This document shows positions 51,525-60,023 of a stretch of DNA of 64,000 nt, in pieces. Origin of the DNA: JAFGPS01 sp964570855 (lineage in GTDB: Bacteria; Planctomycetota; Phycisphaerae; Sedimentisphaerales; Anaerobacaceae); contig CAZMZR010000001.1 of NCBI GenBank assembly GCA_964570855.1, positions 37,195 to 101,194 on the forward strand, written 5' to 3'. The notes under the pieces are model-generated. The model saw nothing but the letters and a program-made list of their open reading frames with translations. It searched no databases and was not told where the DNA came from. A program made the translations under genes and the position numbers. The stretch's first letter is position 1. Every line of letters starts with the position of its first letter.

Positions 51525-52412
51525 ATGAAAAAACACATCTTTTATATCGTTGATGTATTCGCCGAGGAGAAATATGCAGGCAATCAGCTTGCGGTTGTCC
51601 GCGATGCAGCGGCTCTGTCGGATGAGCAAATGCAGCAGATCACCCAAGAGATGCACTATTCGGAGACAACGTTTATTCTGGGTGAAGTGCCGCGAGATGG
51701 CGGCTATGATGTTCGGATATTAACACCGGCAGCGGAGGTGCCTTTTGCCGGGCATCCGACCCTGGGAACCGCATACATCATACAAAATGAAATTATTAAA
51801 GAACCGGTTAACGAGGTAGTTTTGAATTTGAAAGTGGGCCGGATTCCTGTCACTTTCAAAAAAACCGGCGAAGGAGAAAATATTCTCTGGATGAAACAGA
51901 TAGAGCCTGTCTTTGGCGAGGTTTTTGACGCGGATGATATTGCGCAGGTTTTGACAGTTGAAAAAGGCGACATTGACGAAAGATTTCCAATCCAGGACGT
52001 CTCTACAGGTGTGCCTTTCATAATAGTGCCGCTTAAAACTTTGGATGCCGTAAAACGGACTAAAGTAAATAAGGATGAATACTTTAAGTTCGTTGAAAAC
52101 AAAAATGCTAAAGTAATCCTTATATTCTGCCCGCAGACGTATCATAAGCAGAATGACCTGAATGTACGTGTTTTTTGCGATTACGTTGGAATACCGGAGG
52201 ACCCCGCTACAGGAAGCGGAAACGGTTGTTTGGCCGGATACCTGGTTAAGAACAGGTTCTTTGGGACAAGTGCGATTGATGTGCGTGTCGAACAGGGCTA
52301 TGAGATAGGCAGGCCGTCGTTGCTATACTTAAAGGCACAGGGTGAAAATGGAAAGATAGATGTGTCTGTCGGTGGAAAAGTCATTATGGTTGCCAAAGGA
52401 CGATTATATTGA
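51525..52412 (+). CDS. PhzF-family isomerase-like protein
   Basis: A 295-residue protein of the diaminopimelate-epimerase fold. It shows HIFYIVDVFAEEKYAGNQLA, the catalytic Glu in EMHYSETTFIL, FAGHPTLGTAYI and the pocket motif DPATGSGNGCLAGYL. PhzF itself isomerises a phenazine precursor; most family members have unknown substrates. The ATG at 51525 has GGAG six bases upstream; an in-frame ATG at 51513 overlaps the upstream stop. No phenazine genes are nearby. Confidence 0.9.
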   Translation: MKKHIFYIVDVFAEEKYAGNQLAVVRDAAALSDEQMQQITQEMHYSETTFILGEVPRDGGYDVRILTPAAEVPFAGHPTLGTAYIIQNEIIKEPVNEVVLNLKVGRIPVTFKKTGEGENILWMKQIEPVFGEVFDADDIAQVLTVEKGDIDERFPIQDVSTGVPFIIVPLKTLDAVKRTKVNKDEYFKFVENKNAKVILIFCPQTYHKQNDLNVRVFCDYVGIPEDPATGSGNGCLAGYLVKNRFFGTSAIDVRVEQGYEIGRPSLLYLKAQGENGKIDVSVGGKVIMVAKGRLY

Positions 52413-52461
52413 TATTATGATAACAGCGGGACCGGATTAAGTTTTAACGGGGCTTATTCGA

Positions 52462-53382
52462 ATGAAAGTATGCAGCCTGTTTTCATTTACATTTTTTTTG
52501 TTATCCTGTTTCATGCTGGCGGGCTGTGCTTCGGTTCAAAAACATTATGTGCCTTCATCGGACGGCGTTGTTATAAGCTGCGACGTTCAGGGTAAAGGCA
52601 AGCCGACCCTCGTGTTTGTTCATGGCTGGTGCTGTGATAAAAGATACTGGAGTTATCAGGTGCCTTATTTCGCAGGCCGGCATAAAGTCGTTGCCATCGA
52701 CCTTGCAGGACACGGGGCCTCCGGCCTGGGTCGAAGAAGATGGTCTATGAAGGCTTTCGGCGCCGATGTAGCGGCGGTCATCGAAATGCTCAAGCTTAAT
52801 CAGGTCATTCTCATAGGTCATTCGATGGGCGGCAATGTGATCATAGAAGCTGCGCGCCTGGTACCCGACCGCGTTATCGGTTTGGTCGGTGTCGATACTT
52901 TTCATAATTTCGAGACCGAATATCCGCGGGATCAAATCGAGGAATTTGTTGACGGTTTTATGGAGAATTTTAAGGAAAATACGGACCAGTTCGTTCGGGA
53001 TATGTTCCCACCCGGTTCGGATCCCAACATAGTTGAAAGAGTTGCGGAGGATATGTCTTCGGCTCCTCCGTGGGTTGGAATCGGTTCATTGCAGGAATAT
53101 TTTTTCTACGATGTAAAAGAGGCACTGAAAGATATTCGGGTGCCGATATTCTGTATAAACACGGACCTGATTCCGACCAATGTTGAAGCCGGCAGGCGTC
53201 ACGCCGTATCTTTCGATGTGAAACTTATGCCGGGATTAAGTCATTTTATGATGATTGAGGACCCTGAAACATTTAACAAACTTCTGGATGAAACAATTAG
53301 TGAAATAAACCTTGGAAGACAATACTCCGGGGATGTTAATCAGGAAGTACCTGAGAAAACGAACGGTATCAGTGAAGAATAA
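52462..53382 (+). CDS. Lipoprotein alpha/beta hydrolase
   Basis: A 306-residue serine hydrolase. An N-terminal signal ends in a lipobox, FMLAGC, giving a lipid-anchored protein. The fold motifs are VFVHGWCCDKRYW (oxyanion region), the nucleophile elbow GHSMGGN, the acidic residue in NTDLIPTN and His in GLSHFMMIED. The substrate is unknown; an acyl ester or lactone is likely. It continues the co-directional cluster. Confidence 0.87.
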   Translation: MKVCSLFSFTFFLLSCFMLAGCASVQKHYVPSSDGVVISCDVQGKGKPTLVFVHGWCCDKRYWSYQVPYFAGRHKVVAIDLAGHGASGLGRRRWSMKAFGADVAAVIEMLKLNQVILIGHSMGGNVIIEAARLVPDRVIGLVGVDTFHNFETEYPRDQIEEFVDGFMENFKENTDQFVRDMFPPGSDPNIVERVAEDMSSAPPWVGIGSLQEYFFYDVKEALKDIRVPIFCINTDLIPTNVEAGRRHAVSFDVKLMPGLSHFMMIEDPETFNKLLDETISEINLGRQYSGDVNQEVPEKTNGISEE

Positions 53383-53410
53383 TTTAAGTTATAAAGTTGG
53401 GAACTAAGGT

Positions 53411-53854
53411 ATGAATTCGAAAATTCAAAATGCAGTCGAAAAATTTGAAAGAGGTTTTAATTGCTCGCAGGCGGTTTTAAGCAGTTACTGTGAACAGTTT
53501 GGCCTTGATTGTCAAACAGCTTTGAAAATCGCTACGGGATTCGGCGGCGGAATGCACATCAATGGAACCTGCGGAGCTGTTACAGGCGCTGTTATGGTGT
53601 TAGGCTTAAAGTACGGAAGTACCGATGAAGACAAACAGGCAAAAGAAAAGGCATATGGAAAAGTCGTGCAGTTTGCAAATCGATTCATCGCTCGAAATGA
53701 TTCGGTTAAGTGCCATGACTTGCTTGGCTGTGATATTACCACATTGGAAGGTCTGAACAGTGCACGAGATAAAGGCCTTTTTTCCTCTGTTTGTCCCGGA
53801 TTGGTGCAGGATGCCGCCGAGATTCTCGAAGAAATGTTAAACAGGAACGGCTAA
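53411..53854 (+). CDS. C_GCAxxG_C_C family redox protein
   Basis: A 147-residue protein with the name-giving cysteine pattern: NCSQAVLSSYCEQFG, MHINGTCGAVTGAVMVLG, CHDLLGCD and a final VCPGLVQDAAEIL. Family members are predicted to bind a metal or carry redox cysteines and often occur beside oxidoreductases. AAGG is just ahead of the ATG. Confidence 0.9.
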   Translation: MNSKIQNAVEKFERGFNCSQAVLSSYCEQFGLDCQTALKIATGFGGGMHINGTCGAVTGAVMVLGLKYGSTDEDKQAKEKAYGKVVQFANRFIARNDSVKCHDLLGCDITTLEGLNSARDKGLFSSVCPGLVQDAAEILEEMLNRNG

Positions 53855-53868
53855 AAGGATAAGGGTGT

Positions 53869-54372
53869 ATGTTGGAGATATTAAAGGTAGAAAACGGCAG
53901 AAATCTTGAGCAGGTGCGAATTCTTTGGTTCGAGTTTGCCGAGCTTTTGAAGAGTCGTTTACATGAATACTTGGCAGCGCCTTCCTTTCAGGAATACATG
54001 GAAAATTATGAGCATGAAGTAACGCATCACTTGCCCGGCCGTTTCGGCCCGCCCGCCGGTTGCATGCTGCTTGCCGAATATAATAGTGAAACGGCCGGTT
54101 GTGTCGGACTGATGGATTTGGGTGATGACATTTGTGAGATGAGAAGGCTCTTTGTAAGGCCCCAATTTCGCAGATTAGGCATCGGAAATGCCCTGGCGGA
54201 AGCTGTCATTGAGCGGGGCCGTTCTTTGAGATATGCTGCGATGCGACTGAATACAAATAAAAAAATGACCGGGGCGGTTGAGTTGTATCGTTCTCTCGGA
54301 TTCAGGGACATCGAGCCTTATGAACAATTCGATATTGATTGCATGTATTTCCTTGAGTTAAAGTTGGGATGA
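53869..54372 (+). CDS. GNAT-family N-acetyltransferase (fourth)
   Basis: A 167-residue acetyltransferase, with MRRLFVRPQFRRLGIGNALA as the CoA-binding motif and ELYRSLGFRDIEPYE at the end of the core. AAAAGGATAAGGG precedes the ATG. It follows the redox gene by 14 bases. The substrate is unknown. Confidence 0.86.
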   Translation: MLEILKVENGRNLEQVRILWFEFAELLKSRLHEYLAAPSFQEYMENYEHEVTHHLPGRFGPPAGCMLLAEYNSETAGCVGLMDLGDDICEMRRLFVRPQFRRLGIGNALAEAVIERGRSLRYAAMRLNTNKKMTGAVELYRSLGFRDIEPYEQFDIDCMYFLELKLG

Positions 54373-54483
54373 AAATTGCACCGTCTGACGTCTGTCAGTT
54401 ATGAGATTGATTGTGCAAAAGAGGTAATCCGGCGAATTAGAACGTCGAATTTGGAAATGGAACCGGAGTTTGAGTAGTTAGCT

Positions 54484-55338
54484 ATGGATATACATTTTAA
54501 GAAATATCACGGCTTAGGGAACGATTATCTTGTTATCGACCCGAATATTTACGACGTTAATTTAACGCCGGATGCTGTTCGTTTAATTTGCGACAGGCAC
54601 TTCGGCGTTGGAGCCGATGGTATTTTGTACGGCCCGGTAAGTAGTGAGAACGATTTGAGTGTGAGGATTTTCAATCCCGACGGCAGCGAAGCGGAAAAAA
54701 GCGGTAACGGACTGAGAATATTCGCCAAATATCTGTTTGAAAAAGAATACGTCAGTAATAAGAATTTTAATATTAAAACATTGGGCGGAATTGTTGGGGT
54801 GCAAATAAAAGATGAATCGGCGAATCTGATAAAAATCGATATGGGGACAATCTCTTTCCTTAGTACTGATATACCGGTAAAAGGCAGGGAAAGAGAAGTA
54901 GTTGACGAAGAGCTTGAAATCAATGGAAGTAAGTATAAAGTGACATGCCTGTCTATCGGCAATCCCCATTGCGTAATCCCGATGCGGGAAATCAGCGAAC
55001 AGAAAGCAAGGGAATTGGGTCCTTACGTTGAAAATCATGATATGTTTCCAAATCGGATCAATATGCAACTTCTTAAAGTCATCGATAAAAAAAATATCGA
55101 GATAAGAATTTGGGAAAGGGGGGCCGGATATACATTAGCTTCCGGCAGTAGTTCCTGCGCTGCGGCGGTGGCCGCTTACAAATTAGGCATGGTGGATGAT
55201 ATAATTAACGTGAAAATGCCGGGCGGCAGACTGTTGGTGGAAATCGGCCCGGATAAGCACATCCATCTGACCGGACCTGTCAAAAAAGTTTTCGAGGGAT
55301 GCTTTCATACGGATTTGGCTGATAGACTTTTAATGTAA
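54484..55338 (+). CDS. dapF: Diaminopimelate epimerase homologue with Ser for both catalytic Cys
   Basis: A 284-residue protein with the two-fold DapF architecture (FKKYHGLGNDYLVID, DRHFGVGADGIL, FNPDGSEAEKSGNGLR, IGNPHCVIP, ERGAGYTLASGSSSCAAA). In standard DapF the acid/base pair is two Cys, in MCGNG and ACGTG. Here the equivalents are Ser73 (KSGNG) and Ser220 (ASGSS). The substrate pocket otherwise looks intact. I recall annotated DapF homologues with the same serines, so it is probably a subfamily, not decay. Asd and an aminotransferase are upstream. Confidence 0.82.
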   Translation: MDIHFKKYHGLGNDYLVIDPNIYDVNLTPDAVRLICDRHFGVGADGILYGPVSSENDLSVRIFNPDGSEAEKSGNGLRIFAKYLFEKEYVSNKNFNIKTLGGIVGVQIKDESANLIKIDMGTISFLSTDIPVKGREREVVDEELEINGSKYKVTCLSIGNPHCVIPMREISEQKARELGPYVENHDMFPNRINMQLLKVIDKKNIEIRIWERGAGYTLASGSSSCAAAVAAYKLGMVDDIINVKMPGGRLLVEIGPDKHIHLTGPVKKVFEGCFHTDLADRLLM

Positions 55339-55373
55339 CTGTCTCGGCAATTAGAGAAGCGGGAGATCATTGT

Positions 55374-55727
55374 TTAGAATTCGAATTGGTCTTTGAAGAT
55401 GGTTTTGAAATCGTAAACATTGTTGAAATCATCGATCGAATCTGTCGGCTGAGCGCTCATCCAATTGTGGTCTATCATAAGCCAAACGATTTCGCCGAAG
55501 TCCCGTGTTGTTTTAATGCCCCAGTTATTAAGAACAAGCAGCGATAACCTCCCCCATTTTTCGAGAGCAAGTTGTTTGAGTCCGCCGCACAGAGTCTGGC
55601 CGCTGACATGTTTAGGTTCGGCAGCGAATTTTTTTGCCGTATAGGTAAGCCCTTCGGAAACAAATCCGATTGCCTGGACACAATACCGGCCGTCTTCTTT
55701 GGCTATCTTTTCGAGGTTCTTTCTCAT
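55374..55727 (-). CDS. Minf_1886 family protein
   Basis: A 117-residue protein of a family known from planctomycetes and verrucomicrobia by the name Minf_1886. It shows RYCVQAIGFVSEGLTYTAKK, HVSGQTLCGGLKQLALEKWG and GIKTTRDFGEIVWLMIDHNW, an ordered alpha/beta pattern. Function unknown. It lies convergent to the DapF homologue with 35 bases between them. Confidence 0.88.
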   Translation of the reverse strand: MRKNLEKIAKEDGRYCVQAIGFVSEGLTYTAKKFAAEPKHVSGQTLCGGLKQLALEKWGRLSLLVLNNWGIKTTRDFGEIVWLMIDHNWMSAQPTDSIDDFNNVYDFKTIFKDQFEF

Positions 55728-56125
55728 TTAACGAACCCGGTTTTTATATAGGTATAAATAAAAACGAAATCGATGAAATCGTCCCGGGGGACTTTCTAAT
55801 CTTTATATTAACTGTTCGATATTTATTATAGCATTATACAAGTTTTTGTAAATAATTATGTATGCTGAAATGAACAGATGGCGTAAAAAACCAAAAATAT
55901 TTTGAAGAAATTTCTATGTTTGCGGGTCTTTATATTATGAATATCGTTACGTATTAAATCAGGAAATTGGTTAATGCCTTATGATAACTATTAAAGAATA
56001 AGCTTGAAATGCGGCACTTTACGACTAAACTGCATCGTGAAATAACCGCATTTTTTACGAATGTTGTTTTACATGTTTTGTAAAGATTCAATCTGTTTTC
56101 TCAAATTAATCGAAAGGCGAGGAAG
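55728..56125. other. AT-rich intergenic region
   Basis: About 400 bases between divergent genes with no supported ORF, RNA or clear repeat. The ribosome-binding site of the next gene (GAGGAAG) is at its right edge. Confidence 0.4.
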
Positions 56126-56377
56126 ATGCAAGGTCAGGAAATAGCCCCGGTATTTGGGATCATTTTCTTTTTGTTTATCATTTTTACAGGACTGCTGGTG
56201 ACCATATTAATGGCATGGGTCTATTGCAGGATTTTTTCAAAGGCGGGATATTGCTGGGCGCTCGGCCTGTTAATGTTTGTTCCGATTGCAAATATTATTA
56301 TGCCCTTTGTTCTTGCTTTCGGCGACTGGCCGGTACACAGGGAATTGCGACTGCTCAAAGGGCAGCAACAATCCTGA
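56126..56377 (+). CDS. Small two-helix membrane protein
   Basis: An 83-residue protein with two membrane helices (FGIIFFLFIIFTGLLVTIL and GLLMFVPIANIIMPFVLAF) separated by a RIFSKAGYCWALG turn, and a short basic tail with DWPVHRELRLLKG. I recall the same pattern in small proteins of unknown function from other bacteria. A hairpin at 56431-56450 with a weak T tract may terminate it. Confidence 0.7.
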   Translation: MQGQEIAPVFGIIFFLFIIFTGLLVTILMAWVYCRIFSKAGYCWALGLLMFVPIANIIMPFVLAFGDWPVHRELRLLKGQQQS

Positions 56378-56498
56378 TTATTATAAGTTGTTGTGGTTAA
56401 AGGATTAAATCATAAAAATCATAATGTTTGATATCCTGGTCCAAGGATATTTTCCCAAAAAAATGTGAGTAATTTTTTCATCCGGCGCATATTACTTA

Positions 56499-57116
56499 AT
56501 GAAAACCGATGCCGGAACAAGGAAACTTGAAAAAGTGCCTGAGAAGTTGGAACAAAAAAGGTGGATCAGATTCGCTCAGGGCGACGCCGAGGTATGGCGA
56601 GAGTTTCTCGACCGCCAGATTCCGGGGATTTATGGTTTGTTTATGAAAAGCTGGCCGAATCCATCCCTTGCCGAGGAGCTGGTCCAGAAAACGGTTTTCG
56701 ATGCCGTACGGGGACGCAGTGGTTATGACCCGGCCAGGGGCGGCCCCGAGGAATGGATTCACGGTATAGCACGTAATAACATACGTCTTGAGCTGAGAAA
56801 GCGTGCGTCTCGACCAAATACTAATGGTGATATAAGCCGATATTTTGAAGCTATTGATACAAAGCTGTTGCCCGATGAGGTGCTCGAAAAAGAAGAAACA
56901 GCGGAAATTATCCGGTCGGCACTTGGAAAACTTCAAAGCAGGGAAGAAGCCGTGCTCAGAGCCATGTATATAGAAGGTCTGCCGGTTTGTAATATTGCCC
57001 GGCGGATGGATATAACCGAGAAAGCCGTTTACAGTCTGTTATATCGGGCGAAAATTTCCCTTCGTCAGGAGCTCAAAAACATGATACTTCAGAATGAGTT
57101 GGAACAGGGACTATGA
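56499..57116 (+). CDS. ECF-like RNA polymerase sigma factor
   Basis: A 205-residue sigma-70-family factor. Region 2 is at about 35-105 (DRQIPGIYGLFMKSWPNPSL, AEELVQKTVFDAVRG) and region 4 at about 145-200 (LQSREEAVLRAMYIEGLPVC, NIARRMDITEKAVYSLLYRA). It overlaps the following gene by 4 bases (ATGA), as in other sigma operons of this window. No strong promoter was found, which is common for autoregulated ECF factors. Confidence 0.9.
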   Translation: MKTDAGTRKLEKVPEKLEQKRWIRFAQGDAEVWREFLDRQIPGIYGLFMKSWPNPSLAEELVQKTVFDAVRGRSGYDPARGGPEEWIHGIARNNIRLELRKRASRPNTNGDISRYFEAIDTKLLPDEVLEKEETAEIIRSALGKLQSREEAVLRAMYIEGLPVCNIARRMDITEKAVYSLLYRAKISLRQELKNMILQNELEQGL

Positions 57117-57478
57117 AAAGGCAGGACAAAGATTTTTTTGATAGTGATTCCGGCACACAATTGGATAAAAATATATCGCGACTGGTGATGCTCGCCGACG
57201 ATTCGGATAAACCCGGCAGGGCGTTTACCGAGACATTAATAAACAACGCTCTTGGTGAGCTCGGGCGATCGGATGCAGGCGGCAAACGAGAGCAAACGAA
57301 TATGATTGTGACAATCAGTCAGTTGGAAAAGGCGGCCGCCATGGTCGCGGTGGTTTGTGGTGCGGGTTTTGGAATTTTAGTTACTGTCCTTGCACATGCT
57401 AATACGTTATTAACCGGGATAGTTTTGATAGCAATGTTCGTTAACTGGCTCATATATTATGGAGGACTTATATTATGA
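57113..57478 (+). CDS. Membrane partner of the sigma factor, unknown
   Basis: A 121-residue protein with a polar cytoplasmic N-terminal half (SGTQLDKNISRLVMLADDSD) and one or two C-terminal membrane helices (AMVAVVCGAGFGILVTVLA and LTGIVLIAMFVNWLIYYGG). It overlaps both neighbours by 4 bases. Position suggests an anti-sigma role, but no zinc-finger or known anti-sigma fold is visible. Confidence 0.75.
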   Translation: MKRQDKDFFDSDSGTQLDKNISRLVMLADDSDKPGRAFTETLINNALGELGRSDAGGKREQTNMIVTISQLEKAAAMVAVVCGAGFGILVTVLAHANTLLTGIVLIAMFVNWLIYYGGLIL

Positions 57479-58431
57479 ACGACCAGCAATCAGCCGGCAT
57501 AAGTGTAATCAATCCGATAACTCCGGCCTTTGACAGGGTAAAGTTGATGCTTTTTAGACCTTTTGATTTGGGCAGATGGTTTATCATCGGCATTTGCGCA
57601 TGGTTGGCCTCTCTGGGTTCGGGAGGCGGAGGAGGCCCGCGATTCAATTTCCCCTTCGATGACCGCTCGAATGCCCGGGAGGCTATAAATGAGACTAAGG
57701 AATTCGTCATTGAAAACTTATACTGGATTGTTCCACTTGTTGTGTTTCTCGTATTGTTTGGTATAGTTCTCTGGCTTGTCTTGACATGGTTGAGCAGCCG
57801 CGGTAAATTTATGTTCCTTCACTGTGTTTCCGGCAACAAGGCGGAAGTAAAAAATCCATGGCGAAAATTCCGTGAGCACGCCAATAGTCTGTTTGTGTTT
57901 CGTATCGTTCTGAGTCTGGTTGGTTTTATTATAATAATCCTGCCGATCATTTTTACAATCATACTTATTGCGACGATGGTCTCGGCCGGTGCGCCGGCTT
58001 TGGGGCCGATACTCGGCATCGTTTTACTCGTTCTGTGTATTATTGTTATTTCGATTTGCTTGGGTCTTATCGGCGCATTCACGACGGATTTCGTTGTACC
58101 GATTATGTTCCTGAGAACAACGAGCGTCAGAGCAGCGTGGCGGGAATTTCTGGAAATCCTCTCGGCAAACAAGGCCCGTTTTCTGTTGTATTTACTGTTT
58201 CAAATTGTGATTGGCATTGCAATTTCGGCGATTGTTTTTATGGGTATGTGTTTTACATGCTGCTGCTTGGCTTGTCTTTTGGCGATTCCGGTTATCGGCA
58301 CTGTGGTATTTTTACCCGTGCTTGTCTTCAAGCGTGCATATTCATTATATTATTTGCGGCAATACGGGCCGCAGTTCGACGTATTCGACCTTGAAAGCCC
58401 GCAGCCGGCGTTGCCCGTGAACTCTTATTAA
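57475..58431 (+). CDS. Polytopic membrane protein of unknown function
   Basis: A 318-residue protein with about six membrane helices. After an N-terminal soluble stretch (AFDRVKLMLFRPFDLGRWF) come a Gly-rich loop (LGSGGGGGPRFN), helices at about 80-105 and 150-185, and more in the last third. Similar proteins follow ECF factors or sit near stress operons in planctomycetes and actinobacteria in my recollection, without a known function. Its stop codon is the first three bases of a 16-bp inverted-repeat element. Confidence 0.78.
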   Translation: MNDQQSAGISVINPITPAFDRVKLMLFRPFDLGRWFIIGICAWLASLGSGGGGGPRFNFPFDDRSNAREAINETKEFVIENLYWIVPLVVFLVLFGIVLWLVLTWLSSRGKFMFLHCVSGNKAEVKNPWRKFREHANSLFVFRIVLSLVGFIIIILPIIFTIILIATMVSAGAPALGPILGIVLLVLCIIVISICLGLIGAFTTDFVVPIMFLRTTSVRAAWREFLEILSANKARFLLYLLFQIVIGIAISAIVFMGMCFTCCCLACLLAIPVIGTVVFLPVLVFKRAYSLYYLRQYGPQFDVFDLESPQPALPVNSY

Positions 58432-58594
58432 CTCAAACTGACCGTTCTTTAGAATATGATTGTTATAACTAATGATTCTGTAATAATATAACACAGTGTG
58501 TCATTCCCGCGCAAGCGGGAATCCAGGTCATTGAAATCATTTCTGGATACCTGTTTTCACAGGTATGACAAGTCAAATCGGTCAGTTTGAGTTA
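58429..58594. repeat. REP-like paired hairpins within 16-bp inverted repeats
   Basis: Outer exact inverted repeats TAACTCAAACTGACCG (58429-58444) and its complement (58579-58594). Inside are two 28-base palindromic units in opposite orientation, 58499-58526 and 58543-58570. Both have TGTCAT and ATCCAG at their ends but different, compensated stems (ATTCCCGC/GCGGGAAT and ATACCTG/CAGGTAT). The unit resembles the widespread CATTCCCGC-GCGGGAATCC intergenic palindrome. It may form a transcript-end structure or be a non-autonomous mobile element. Confidence 0.75.
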
Positions 58595-58653
58595 TTGAAA
58601 CAGGCTGCTGTGACAATGTATTAAAGACGATTCTGAAATATTTATATTGAGGC

Positions 58654-59988
58654 TTATCTCATGTCGTCCTGTCTTGTGCCGTAGTAGCTTGTCACTACAT
58701 ACTCGAATTTCTGCTGCGACCTTGGTTTTAAGTCGAGCGTGAATTTGATTGTGTCCAGATCTACTTTATCGTGGTCGGTACTTGTTTCTACCCGCCAGTA
58801 TGGGCTCGGGAAGTTCCGTTTTATCTCGATTCTTACCTGTATATCGCGGGTATTTCTTACCTCGATCTCGAACGTGCGAATTTCATCCCAGCCGATGATA
58901 TTGCCGTTATTATCAAACCTGTAGTTGTCCGTTTTGAAATCCGTCACCTTCGGCTCGACGACGATATTGGCTACCTGCCCGAGATTGAGTTCCACTTCCT
59001 CGTTTACGGGAATATATTTAAAATCGGACTGGCCTGTGTAGGACAGATGCTCCTGCCCGCCGGCGCTTCGATATACCTTTAGCAATCCTCCGGGGATGGG
59101 TGTGTCACCGAGCTCGTGTTTCTGGTCGTTCTTAAAACTAAGGAAACGAACCACGCGATTGCCGTAACGTTCCTCTTCGTATTTGTAGAGATTGACGACC
59201 GGCACCGCATCCACATCGAAGCTCTGCAATCGCTTTGACCAGCCGTTGGGTATGGTCTCGGTTCCTTCGATTGTATAGAGGAAATATTCACTCAGGCCTT
59301 CTTTGATAATTTCTTTCGGTGCGGGTGCTTCGGCGGCCATTACCATTGATTTTCTTAATCTTGAGTCCTCCTCAAGACGTTGAAAATCTTGTATACTCGG
59401 CATGGTTGCAGGCCGTACTGCTCCCGGTCTGCCGTATGGGTACTCTCGCCGGGCAAGCTCGGCAATCTCATCGAGGATGTGAACCTTACCGACTATAAGG
59501 CGTGTCTGGGCGTTTTCGTAGTCCTCGCCGCTGTTGTTCGTGACACGGACATAAGCCTGCAATCGCATCGTTTCTTCGTTCTCGGTGAGTGTTCCCATAT
59601 AAAACGCCCGCCAGGAAAGGCCGCTGGTTAAGTATGTGATCTCGACGGGCACTTTCCCCGAAACGCCGCTATCGATGTCCCACAGGCCCATGTTCCGCAC
59701 CCTCGGCGGGTAAGTCAAATTGGCGATGTCAATCTTGTCGGCGCCGGCTTTGGGCAGCATCTCAAGACTGGTCGGGTCGATGAGCGTATTTTCCCAGGAA
59801 AATTGCAGGCTGTTTTTTCCCTCTTTTAATGTCAGTGCTCTGCTTTCGCGAACCAATGTCATATCCGCGGAATTGTAAATTGTCAGTTGGACCGTATCCC
59901 GTGTGGGCAAAGTCACCAGGTCCACCTTGGCCTGTGCGATACCGACCGATGCAGCGATTATTAGAAAAGAGAATATTATGCGTTTCAT
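58654..59988 (-). CDS. Secreted DUF4139-type protein, third gene of the sigma operon
   Basis: A 444-residue exported protein. Signal peptide 1-20 (ending AQA), then the DUF4139-type beta-rich domain through the rest of the chain: TIYNSADMTLVRESRALTL, ENTLIDPTSLEMLP, SGLSWRAFYMGTL, YVRVTNNSGEDYENAQTRL, and a C-terminal RNFPSPYWRV, YVVTSYYG. It is extremely close to the ectodomain of the anti-sigma protein two genes upstream; whole segments such as SGLSWRAFYMGTL are identical. AAAGGAG is seven bases before the ATG. Function unknown; a ligand or co-sensor for the anti-sigma factor is plausible. Confidence 0.85.
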   Translation of the reverse strand: MKRIIFSFLIIAASVGIAQAKVDLVTLPTRDTVQLTIYNSADMTLVRESRALTLKEGKNSLQFSWENTLIDPTSLEMLPKAGADKIDIANLTYPPRVRNMGLWDIDSGVSGKVPVEITYLTSGLSWRAFYMGTLTENEETMRLQAYVRVTNNSGEDYENAQTRLIVGKVHILDEIAELARREYPYGRPGAVRPATMPSIQDFQRLEEDSRLRKSMVMAAEAPAPKEIIKEGLSEYFLYTIEGTETIPNGWSKRLQSFDVDAVPVVNLYKYEEERYGNRVVRFLSFKNDQKHELGDTPIPGGLLKVYRSAGGQEHLSYTGQSDFKYIPVNEEVELNLGQVANIVVEPKVTDFKTDNYRFDNNGNIIGWDEIRTFEIEVRNTRDIQVRIEIKRNFPSPYWRVETSTDHDKVDLDTIKFTLDLKPRSQQKFEYVVTSYYGTRQDDMR

Positions 59989-60023
59989 TTTTATGCTCCT
60001 TTTGCTTGAGTAGTTCAGGTTCG

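Noticed and set aside
51513..52412. PhzF homologue as evidence for a phenazine cluster
   Set aside because: None of the other phz genes is present; most PhzF-family members are unrelated to phenazines.
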